This document shows, one piece after another, positions 1-5,016 of a stretch of 7,278 bases of DNA. How positions within the stretch are numbered: position 1 is the first letter of the stretch; each line of letters begins with the position of its first letter. The translations under genes were made by a program, and so were the position numbers. The notes beneath the pieces were generated by a model. It was not told the origin of the DNA. It was given only the letters and a program-made list of their open reading frames with translations, and ran no database searches. This DNA comes from SIAJ01 sp036266155. Its GTDB lineage: Bacteria; Planctomycetota; Planctomycetia; Gemmatales; Gemmataceae. The stretch spans positions 1 through 7,278 of the forward strand of contig DATANR010000102.1 in the NCBI GenBank assembly GCA_036266155.1, read 5' to 3'.

Positions 1-123
1 GAACCGCCTCGGCCTGATCCTGCCGCGCCGCCTCCGCCGACCCGAGGACCACCGGCCTGTGTAGTGAAGACTTTCGACCCCGACGGCCATATTCGCCGGG
101 GAAAACGACTGCCGACGAGCTGA
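1..123 (+). CDS. Possible 3' end of a proline-rich protein (partial)
   Basis: The first reading frame is open from the window edge for 40 codons and stops with TGA at 121-123. The peptide is proline-rich at first (EPPRPDPAAPPPPTRGPP) and then turns polar and basic (VKTFDPDGHIRRGKRLPTS). A low-complexity proline tract near a C-terminus is common in planctomycete secreted or regulatory proteins, but GC-rich DNA also yields such tracts by chance. I recognise no family. It could equally be non-coding; the only support is the open frame and the lack of a better alternative on either strand. The start lies outside the window. Confidence 0.25.
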   Translation, partial: EPPRPDPAAPPPPTRGPPACVVKTFDPDGHIRRGKRLPTS

Positions 124-245
124 ATAGCGTAACTTGGGCTAGGATTGGCGACAATTCGTCTCTGGAGCCGGCCCGTCTTGCCGCGGAAAACTCCCGCGTC
201 CCACTGAATTCGGCCGGTCGCGTTTCCCGGCAAGGAGAAAGGCAA
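124..245. other. Intergenic leader before the glsB-like start
   Basis: This stretch has no convincing gene. It ends with AAGGAG at 232-237, eight bases before the ATG at 246, which is a well-placed ribosome binding site for the downstream + strand gene. I see no promoter boxes I would defend. Confidence 0.4.
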
Positions 246-299
246 ATGGAACCCATCTTGATCTGGATGCTGTGCGGCTTGATCGTCGGCGTTATCGCG
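246..299 (+). pseudogene. 5' fragment of a GlsB/YeaQ-like small membrane protein gene, cut by a REP array
   Basis: The frame starts at ATG 246 behind AAGGAG with an eight-base gap and encodes MEPILIWMLCGLIVGVIAG, one hydrophobic helix. The pattern of a short N-terminus, then W, then G-L-I-V-G-x-I-A matches the first transmembrane helix of the GlsB/YeaQ/YmgE family, small (about 80-90 residues) three-helix inner membrane proteins linked to stress responses. The match is by recall over only 18 residues. At 300 the sequence becomes the first base of a REP unit, and no glycine-rich second or third helix follows. The frame stays open through the repeats to 722, so a chimeric protein of about 158 residues could in theory be made, but its tail is merely translated repeat and antisense transposase. 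I read it as a gene broken by repeat insertion, with the 3' part lost or not in view. Confidence 0.45.
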
Positions 300-350
300 G
301 GCAGGCCTCCCGGCCTGCCGAACAATGCCAGGCCGGGAGGCCTGGCACCA
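300..350 (+). repeat. REP-like palindromic unit 1
   Basis: It consists of two back-to-back palindromes: GGCAGGCCTCCCGGCCTGCC at 300-319, the spacer GAACAA, and a second palindrome at 326-347 (TGCCAGGCC, GGGA, GGCCTGGCA) followed by CCA. Each half can form a hairpin, and the two halves are near inverted copies of each other, as in bacterial interspersed mosaic elements. It abuts the broken glsB-like gene. Confidence 0.9.
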
Positions 351-374
351 CGGCGAAAGGGGATTCCCATGTGG

Positions 375-427
375 GGCAGGCCTCCCGGCCTGCCGAGAGA
401 GTGCCAGGCCGGGCGGCTTGGCACCAC
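375..427 (+). repeat. REP-like palindromic unit 2
   Basis: Same left palindrome as unit 1 (375-394), then the variant spacer GAGAGAG and a right half in which GGGAGGCCTGG has become GGGCGGCTTGG (402-423), weakening the right hairpin. The segment before it (CGGCGAAAGGGGATTCCCAT, from 351) recurs before unit 3, so spacer and unit were copied together. Confidence 0.9.
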
Positions 428-450
428 GGCGAAAGGGGATTCCCATGTAG

Positions 451-500
451 GGCAGGCCTCCCGGCCTGCCGAGAGAGTGCCAGGCCGGGCGGCTTGGCAC
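451..500 (+). repeat. REP-like palindromic unit 3
   Basis: Near-identical to unit 2, including the GAGAGAG spacer (471-477) and the GGGCGGCTTGG variant (478-499). It starts exactly 76 bp after unit 2, which points to a recent tandem duplication of unit plus spacer. Confidence 0.9.
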
Positions 501-528
501 CGCGAAAAAAGAGGCCTGACGTACATGT

Positions 529-580
529 GGCAGGCCTCCCGGCCTGCCGAACAATGCCAGGCCGGGAGGCCTGGCACCAC
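529..580 (+). repeat. REP-like palindromic unit 4, next to the rayT stop
   Basis: This unit carries the GAACAA spacer form (549-554) and the full right palindrome (555-576), like units 1 and 5. It ends in CCAC at 580, only five bases from the transposase stop codon at 586-588. It therefore forms the 3' boundary of the transposase gene and would lie in its transcript tail. Confidence 0.9.
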
Positions 581-585
581 ACCAT

Positions 586-1275
586 TTACCTATGCTCCTT
601 GCGAATCGCTTCTCCATATCGAATCCCGTGCCGCGAACGAATCGAAGCCGATGAATACTCCCATTCACTCGCAGCCGCGACCAGCCCTGCCTTCACCGGA
701 TTCAGTTCCACATACTCGATGATCCGATACAGTTCTTCTTCGTCGCGAACGCAATGATCGAACGACTCGTCCTGCCAGAACGTGCCCTGCGTCTTCAGAA
801 GTTGGTTGCAATTCCAGGCGGTGTAGGTCTTCAGACCATGCATGATTCGCTCGCGTGGTCGCCGTTTCTCGGCATCGGCTCCGAGCGACTCCACCCAGGT
901 ATCCAGAGGACGGAAGACCCAATGAATGTGGCTTGGCATCACAACGAAGGCAAGAAGCGTGTAGCGCTCCTCGGCGAAGTGAAACATCGAATCGACAACA
1001 ATCTTCGCGAGATTCGGAGCAGCGAGATGCCGGACGGCGGGTTCGGAATCCAACCAGTGATCGGTACGACCGAAGATCATTTTCTCGCGGCGATAGTCCC
1101 ATTCCTCTTGCGAAATATCAACCGGCTGGTCGCGTTGCTCCAGTTCGCGACGGTAGTTCGCAATATCAAGCAAGCCCTTCGCGGGCATACTGCCGGCAAG
1201 GCATGAAGTGATGAAGTAGGTTGCGCCGGGAACGTCCCAATGGGGCAGTCGACGTCGTCGAACGAGCGTATCCAC
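586..1275 (-). CDS. rayT: REP-associated tyrosine transposase (RAYT, Y1/HUH family)
   Basis: A 229-residue protein of the IS200-like Y1 transposase superfamily, REP-associated branch. These single-strand DNA nucleases cut and join REP hairpins through a tyrosine that attaches to the DNA end. Visible motifs: an N-terminal R-R-R-L-P-H-W-D-x-P-G-A-T-Y-F-I-T block (residues 7-23); the HUH metal motif V-V-M-P-S-H-I-H-W-V (111-120; H116 and H118); then Q-D-E-S-F-D-H-C-V-R-D (168-178) and E-Y-V-E-L-N-P-V-K-A-G-L-V (187-199), where Y188 is the likely catalytic tyrosine (Y183 the alternative). Length is typical of the family and no frameshift is seen. The start is GTG at 1275, chosen because AGGAG lies seven bases upstream. 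The gene is bracketed by same-orientation REP units at 529-580 and 1288-1344, the layout expected if this enzyme handles these repeats. It appears intact; activity is inferred. Confidence 0.92.
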   Translation of the reverse strand: MDTLVRRRRLPHWDVPGATYFITSCLAGSMPAKGLLDIANYRRELEQRDQPVDISQEEWDYRREKMIFGRTDHWLDSEPAVRHLAAPNLAKIVVDSMFHFAEERYTLLAFVVMPSHIHWVFRPLDTWVESLGADAEKRRPRERIMHGLKTYTAWNCNQLLKTQGTFWQDESFDHCVRDEEELYRIIEYVELNPVKAGLVAAASEWEYSSASIRSRHGIRYGEAIRKEHR

Positions 1276-1282
1276 GGGAAGT

Positions 1283-1287
1283 CTCCT
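1283..1287 (-). promoter_or_regulatory. Ribosome binding site of rayT
   Basis: AGGAG on the minus strand, seven bases before the GTG start. It fixes the non-ATG start. It begins directly after the outer arm of REP unit 5, so folding of that repeat in the mRNA would sit right beside it. Confidence 0.7.
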
Positions 1288-1344
1288 GTGGTGCTAGGCC
1301 TCCCGGCCTGCCGAACAATGCCAGGCCGGGAGGCCTGGCACCAC
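1288..1344 (+). repeat. REP-like palindromic unit 5 in the rayT leader
   Basis: The outer arms 1288-1310 and 1322-1344 are 23 bp inverted repeats with one mismatch (left GTGGTGCTAGG against the complement of right CCTGGCACCAC), separated by 11 bp that include GAACAA. Orientation matches unit 4. It lies upstream of rayT, so it would form a strong hairpin in that transcript's leader if transcription starts above it. Confidence 0.9.
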
Positions 1345-1370
1345 AACAAGGCCGAGAGGATGCGGACCCA

Positions 1371-1523
1371 TCATTCCGGCGGGGACAAAGCAACGCGGAA
1401 ACCGACGCTGTCGCTGCGGAAGTCCGGCCCGGCGAAGCTGCGGGCCGCTGACCGGCAGGCCTGCGAGACGTACGCGAAAGCAACGCTACCGAGAATAATC
1501 GCGTGAAAATAGATCGGTTTCAT
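1371..1523 (-). pseudogene. Orphan C-terminal fragment of a formylglycine-generating-enzyme (FGE/SUMF1-type) domain
   Basis: On the minus strand an ATG at 1523 opens a 50-codon frame ending in TGA at 1371-1373. The last 31 residues (SQACRSAARS, then FAGPDFRSDSVGFRVALS) carry the family's closing signature: C-R-S-A-x-R, then F-R-S-D-x-V-G-F-R-V-A. In FGE-sulfatase domains this closes a domain of more than 200 residues, preceded by an R-G-G-S-W motif. None of that precedes it here. The first 19 residues instead are hydrophobic and signal-like (MKPIYFHAIILGSVAFAYV) and the frame is closed by a stop at 1578-1580. The fragment is therefore cut off from its catalytic part, probably by rearrangement near 1464-1470. 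A short secreted chimera is formally possible, but the start context (GGAA six bases upstream) is weak. The family call for the tail is firm; being a gene is not. Confidence 0.65.
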
Positions 1524-2027
1524 CGGCGGTTCCAATCGAGCAACGAGTCGAGGTCGCGACGAGTTTACCGAATTGGATCACCGACCGCCAACAGAACCCG
1601 CTCGCAAGTCGAGAAGGGTATTTTTTCGTGGGGCAGGCCTCCCGGCCTGCCTTCGCTTGGCAGGCCGGGAGGCCTGCCCCACGAAAAACCGAGCCTCCGA
1701 CACACACTCTTTGCCTGAATCGCCCGTCCAGATCATCGAGTAAAGCTTGCAGCCGCTCGCCGAGTGCCCCCAGGAACTTGAAGAGCAAACGAAGGGGAAG
1801 CAACTCGATCAGACAGAATGTCTCGTCAAGCCGCGTGCGTGTCTTGCTTGTAATCGCGCCTCCGACGCGCCGCGATGCGTTACATTTCATTGCACTCAAC
1901 GCCACGATTTGCGCTCGAATCGCGTCGTAACCGGTCAATTTCGGGGGTTCCTGGCGCTAGAATTTCGGCTCGCGATTCCTGGGCGCATCTTGTTGCGCCG
2001 TAATCAGTTCAATGCGGTTTTTGAGGG
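1524..2027. other. Gene-poor stretch with decayed or no coding content
   Basis: Apart from the palindrome at 1622-1688, I find no gene here. A minus-strand frame from a TTG at 1938 runs to 1486 and opens plausibly (residues such as LDETFCLIELLPLRLLFKFL), with AGGA about ten bases before the TTG. However, it reads straight through the palindrome, lacks the third-position GC bias of the neighbours, and matches no family I know. It may be a remnant of a gene that lost its end to repeat insertion. No promoters or terminators are convincing. Confidence 0.4.
1622..1688. repeat. REP-like unit 6: perfect palindrome with 30-bp arms
   Basis: Arms 1622-1651 and 1659-1688 are exact reverse complements around the 7-base loop TTCGCTT. 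The core is the same GGCAGGCCTCCCGGCCTGCC as in units 1-4, but both halves here are of the GGCAGGCC type, and the outer arms TTTTTCGTGGG / CCCACGAAAAA replace the usual CACCAC edge. It would make a very stable hairpin in either transcript. It is not a classic intrinsic terminator, because its T and A runs are paired inside the stem rather than trailing it. Confidence 0.92.
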
Positions 2028-2080
2028 GAGAGATTGCCAACCCCCTATATGTGTTTGGCAATCTCTGTTGGCAATCTCTC
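2028..2080. repeat. Triplicated 12-13 bp motif, two copies direct and one inverted
   Basis: GAGAGATTGCCAA at 2028-2040 is an exact reverse complement of TTGGCAATCTCTC at 2068-2080, and 12 bases of the same motif (TTGGCAATCTCT) occur at 2055-2066. The two right copies are direct repeats of period 13. The left copy can pair with either, giving hairpins with loops of 14 or 27 bases. The array overlaps the stop codon of the adjacent minus-strand PQQ gene and would form the 3' end of its transcript. No T-run follows in the direction of transcription. Confidence 0.85.
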
Positions 2081-3500
2081 AATCCGCCTTGCGCAAGCAA
2101 TAGAGTTGATCCACCGTGCGCAGGAACACGCTGCCGTTGCCGACGGCCGGGCTCGACCAGCACATGCCTTCCAGTTCGTTCTTGCCGACGGCCTTAAACG
2201 TCGGGCCGGCTTCCACCACGTGTGTGGTGCCGCTGTCGTCGAGACAGAAGATTTTGCCGTCGTAGGCCCACGGGGAGGACGTGAAGCCGCGGCCGCCGAC
2301 GCGCTCCTTGTACGCCTGCTTGCCGGTCTTCGCGTCGTAGCAGGTCAGCGATCCGCCGCGTTCGTCGAGGACGTAGACGTGGCCCTGATAGATCAGCGGC
2401 GACGGTGTCTGCGGGCCGGCTTGTGGCAGGGTCCAGGCGATGGCGTCGCTCGACTTGGCCCCGTCCTTGAGCGTGATGTCGCCGCTCGCGCCGGGCTTGA
2501 CGGCGAACATCGGCTTGTTGCCGCCGCCGAAGCCGCCCTTACCACCACCGGGTGCCCCGCCCGGACCACCCTTCGGCCCACCGAAGCCGCCGCCACCCAT
2601 GCCGCCTGGCCCGCCGCCGGTGCCGACGATGAGCAGGTCGTCGGTCGCCACGGGCGTCGCCTTCGGCTGGCCGCTCATGCCGCCGAGTTCCCAGAGTTCC
2701 TTGCCGGTGGCCACAGCGTACGAGCGGACCTTTTGGCTACCCATGCACACGATTTCGGTGCGCATTTTGTTTTTCCACACGAGCGGACTGCTGTAGGCTG
2801 TGCGTTCGGTGCGCTTCGTGCGCCACGCTTCCTTGCCGGTCTTCGTGTCGACGGCGACGAGGAACGATTCGCGCTCGTTGTCGCATTGAACGATGACCTT
2901 GCCGTCGGCCAGCGCCGGCGAACTGCCGGTGCCAAAGCCCATCGCCATCGGGTACGAGCCGAGGTCGAGCTTCCAGACTTCCTTGCCGGCGAAGTCGAAC
3001 GCGTAGAGGCCGTGCATGCCGAAGTACGCATAGACGCGCTCGCCATCGGTGACCGGCGTTTCCGTGGCATAGGTGTTCGAGCCCTGCGTCGGAATCGTCG
3101 GCTTGCTTTCGCGTGCGGTTGAGGTCCAAAGGATCTTGCCGTCGGCAGCGTTCAGGCAGATGACCTGGAACTTGTAGACGTCGTCCGGCGGCTCCTGCCG
3201 GCCGAAGCCGCCCTTGCCGCCGCCACCCCCGCCAAAGCCACCGCCGCCCATGCCGCCGGAAGGCTTCCGTTGTTTGTCGGAGACGGCGGTCGTTACGAAG
3301 ACCTTGTCACCGGCGACGACGGGGCACGACCAGCCGTACCCCGGCAGCGCCTTCTTCCACGCGACGTTCTTGTCCTTGGCCCACTCAGTTGGGAGCTTGC
3401 TGTCTTCGCTGACAGCCGAGCCGTTCGGCCCACGGAACTGCGGCCAGTCGGCGGCGCACGCGGTGATCGCGCACGCGAGGGTGAGACACAGAACGCGCAT
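2079..3500 (-). CDS. Secreted PQQ-like beta-propeller repeat protein with glycine-rich inserts
   Basis: A 473-residue exported protein. I chose ATG 3500 because AAAGGA lies eight bases upstream and it opens a signal peptide, MRVLCLTLACAITACAADW. This could be cut by signal peptidase I (A-C-A before A-D-W); I-T-A-C at 12-15 also fits a lipobox, so a lipoprotein is possible. The mature start D-W-P-Q-F-R-G-P-N-G typifies planctomycete PQQ-like propellers. Blade motifs of the form A-x-D/T-G-K-x-x-W recur (residues about 116-125, 166-176, 214-226, 261-270, 387-397). Two glycine-rich inserts at about 81-102 and 294-329 (repeats of GGMGGGGFGG and GGFGGG) look like flexible loops. Such proteins need not bind PQQ; many are non-enzymatic scaffolds, so enzyme activity is unproven. 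It lies 20 bp after its paralogue, a probable two-gene operon. Confidence 0.85.
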   Translation of the reverse strand: MRVLCLTLACAITACAADWPQFRGPNGSAVSEDSKLPTEWAKDKNVAWKKALPGYGWSCPVVAGDKVFVTTAVSDKQRKPSGGMGGGGFGGGGGGKGGFGRQEPPDDVYKFQVICLNAADGKILWTSTARESKPTIPTQGSNTYATETPVTDGERVYAYFGMHGLYAFDFAGKEVWKLDLGSYPMAMGFGTGSSPALADGKVIVQCDNERESFLVAVDTKTGKEAWRTKRTERTAYSSPLVWKNKMRTEIVCMGSQKVRSYAVATGKELWELGGMSGQPKATPVATDDLLIVGTGGGPGGMGGGGFGGPKGGPGGAPGGGKGGFGGGNKPMFAVKPGASGDITLKDGAKSSDAIAWTLPQAGPQTPSPLIYQGHVYVLDERGGSLTCYDAKTGKQAYKERVGGRGFTSSPWAYDGKIFCLDDSGTTHVVEAGPTFKAVGKNELEGMCWSSPAVGNGSVFLRTVDQLYCLRKAD

Positions 3501-3508
3501 GTTAAAGG

Positions 3509-3514
3509 TCCTTT
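3509..3514 (-). promoter_or_regulatory. Ribosome binding site deciding the start of the second PQQ gene
   Basis: AAAGGA on the minus strand, eight bases before ATG 3500. It supports this start over the longer frame beginning at 3545, which would overlap the end of the upstream gene and place 15 polar residues before the signal peptide. Confidence 0.65.
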
Positions 3515-3520
3515 CGTCGA

Positions 3521-4765
3521 TTACTGTCTCTTGACGTCGTAACACCAGACGACACCGTTCTCGCGGACGTACAGCTTGCCGTCGGCGACGGCGGGGTAAG
3601 CCCAGGCCATCTCATTCCGGTTGATGGCCTTCGGCCGGCCCGGCGGGGTGAAGCGACCCTTCTCGGTGAACTTCTCGGCGTTCGCCTCGCCCAGGATGAC
3701 CTCGCCGCTCTTCTCGTCGTGCAAATAAAGTCGACCGTCCGCAACCATCACCGACGCGGCCGGCACAGACTTCTCTGTCCACTTCACTTTGCCGGTCGTG
3801 AACTCGATGCAGACAAGACCAGCGCCGTTTGTTCCGTAGAGATTGCCATCGAGCAGTACTTGACCGCCGAGTGTGAACGGCGTGTCGCGTTCGTAGTAGA
3901 CCTTTTCGGCTTTGACCTCGCCGCCCGCGGAGACGAGCTTCACGAGCCCGCCGCCGAAGCGCGCCGCGCCTGTGTAGACGTAGCCATCCGCGACGACCGG
4001 CGTCGGCATGTTGGCCGGCCCCTTGCCGGTGTCATCCCAACGCCAAAGGAATTTGCCCGTCTTGGCTTCGACGCCAACGACGCCCTTGCCGAGGAACTGC
4101 ACGTACTGTTTCACGCCGGCGGCATCCATCTTCACGATGGATGCGTAGCCCGATGGATCGCCCCCCGGCACCGGCGCCTTCCAGATCGTCTCGCCTGTCT
4201 TCTTGTTGAGCGCGACCAGCGTCGCATCCGCGCCACCGGGAGTGACAACGACCACGTCGCCATCGACGAGCGGCGACTCCGAATAAGCCCACATGCCGGG
4301 CTTGCCGCCAAAGTCCTTGCGTAGGCTCTTCGTCCATACGGCCTTGCCGGTCGCTGCTTCAACACAGGCGAAGTCGCCGTCGGAGCCGAGCACATAGACC
4401 ATGTCGCCATCGACCGTCGGCGTCGTGCGCGCCCCCGGATATTGCGGGCCTTGATTCGGACCGACCTTGCCGAGCGGCGTCGTCCACAAGGTCTTGCCGT
4501 CCTTCACACCGATCGCGCGGACGAACTCTTCGTCCTTGCCCTTGTTGCCCGTCAGGTAGATGCGATCGCCAGCGACGGACACCGCCCCATATCCAGCACC
4601 GACGTCCTCGGTCTGCCAGAGCAGCTTGGGCCCGTCCTTCGGCCACTCCTTGAGCAGGCCGGTTTCCCTGGAAATGCCGTCCCGATTCGGACCACGCCAC
4701 TGAGCCCAGTCCGCGGCAGTGGCGGTCACCGCGAATCCGAGAGTGAGCAAGAGAGCCACACGCAT
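3521..4765 (-). CDS. Secreted PQQ-like beta-propeller repeat protein
   Basis: A 414-residue exported protein, first gene of a probable two-gene operon. ATG 4765 has GGAG seven bases upstream. The signal peptide MRVALLLTLGFAVTATAADW has a hydrophobic core and an A-T-A signal-peptidase-I site before A-D-W. Unlike its downstream paralogue it lacks a cysteine there, so it is probably soluble in the periplasm or outside. Mature start: A-D-W-A-Q-W-R-G-P-N-R-D-G. Blade motifs: V-K-D-G-K-T-L-W (87-94), A-A-T-G-K-A-V-W (137-144), K-K-T-G-E-T-I-W (188-195), A-K-T-G-K-F-L-W (234-241) and F-T-T-G-K-V-K-W (322-329), plus a closing A-D-G-K-L-Y-V (394-400). About seven blades fit the length. The family resembles the outer-membrane-assembly BamB and quinoprotein dehydrogenase folds. 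I see no evidence for a bound quinone, so the function is unknown; a ligand- or partner-binding propeller is the safe description. Confidence 0.85.
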   Translation of the reverse strand: MRVALLLTLGFAVTATAADWAQWRGPNRDGISRETGLLKEWPKDGPKLLWQTEDVGAGYGAVSVAGDRIYLTGNKGKDEEFVRAIGVKDGKTLWTTPLGKVGPNQGPQYPGARTTPTVDGDMVYVLGSDGDFACVEAATGKAVWTKSLRKDFGGKPGMWAYSESPLVDGDVVVVTPGGADATLVALNKKTGETIWKAPVPGGDPSGYASIVKMDAAGVKQYVQFLGKGVVGVEAKTGKFLWRWDDTGKGPANMPTPVVADGYVYTGAARFGGGLVKLVSAGGEVKAEKVYYERDTPFTLGGQVLLDGNLYGTNGAGLVCIEFTTGKVKWTEKSVPAASVMVADGRLYLHDEKSGEVILGEANAEKFTEKGRFTPPGRPKAINRNEMAWAYPAVADGKLYVRENGVVWCYDVKRQ

Positions 4766-4795
4766 GAGGAAACTCCGGCGTTCAGGGCTGAGCGT

Positions 4796-4809
4796 ACCCC
4801 GAACGGGGT
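4796..4809. repeat. Small palindrome in the PQQ operon leader
   Basis: ACCCCG-AA-CGGGGT can form a tight six-pair hairpin about 30 bases before the first PQQ gene's start, inside its probable leader. It is short and may be chance in GC-rich DNA, or a degenerate interspersed repeat. Confidence 0.4.
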
Positions 4810-4894
4810 GAGAGGAAAATGAAGGGGCGAGCGCGCATCCGTAATTGGGTTCGACGCTCGGGACGTATTCGATCTTATGCAGAAAGGTGACTTA

Positions 4895-4998
4895 TGTAGC
4901 CTTCTCGCTCCGCGAGAAGAGTGCAGGCTAGCCAACCGAGACGCTGGCGGTTCCGGTTGACAGCCGTTGCATACTTCTCGCGGAGCGAGAAGGCTACA
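4895..4998. repeat. Composite 104-bp palindrome of a second repeat family
   Basis: Arms 4895-4919 and 4974-4998 are exact 25-bp inverted copies (TGTAGCCTTCTCGCTCCGCG begins the left arm). Each arm is itself a hairpin, CTTCTCGC-TCC-GCGAGAAG. The 54-bp middle keeps pairing in step: TGCA 4922-4925 with 4968-4971, GGCT 4926-4929 with AGCC 4962-4965, CAACCG 4933-4938 with CGGTTG 4954-4959. The whole segment can thus fold as one long cruciform or as two small hairpins. It starts 18 bp past the uxaA stop and would lie in the tail of the uxaA transcript, where it could stop transcription or protect the 3' end. It shares no sequence with the GGCAGGCC units. Confidence 0.88.
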
Positions 4999-5016
4999 AA
5001 AAGCTGCAACGAACCA

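Noticed and set aside
300..580. A CRISPR array, suggested by regular spacing of about 75-78 bp
   Set aside because: The repeated part is longer than the spacers, is doubly palindromic, and two of the spacers are themselves copies. No cas genes are in view, and units of the same family occur singly elsewhere (1288-1344, 1622-1688). REP-like repeats explain it fully.
272..757. Long overlapping open frames on both strands across 272-757
   Set aside because: They consist of translated REP palindromes (recurring R-P-A-E, Q-A-G-R, P-G-L-P) and antisense of the transposase gene. GC-rich palindromes stay open in several frames by nature.
1622..1688. A bidirectional rho-independent terminator
   Set aside because: The T and A runs are part of the paired stem and precede rather than follow it in each direction, so no U-tract remains outside the hairpin.
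1486..1938. A 150-codon minus-strand protein gene
   Set aside because: It starts at TTG, runs through the perfect palindrome at 1622-1688, and lacks the codon bias of the real genes. It was kept only as a possible remnant in the gap description.
2034..3122. A 362-codon + strand frame opposite the PQQ gene
   Set aside because: It is a mirror of a strong GC3 coding gene: rich in A, R, H, D, V with no domain pattern. The minus strand has a signal peptide, ribosome site and family motifs.
2079..4765. Naming the two propeller proteins as alcohol or glucose dehydrogenases
   Set aside because: I see only generic blade motifs, no quinone- or calcium-binding residues or adjacent cysteine pair that I can place, so an enzyme name would be over-reach.
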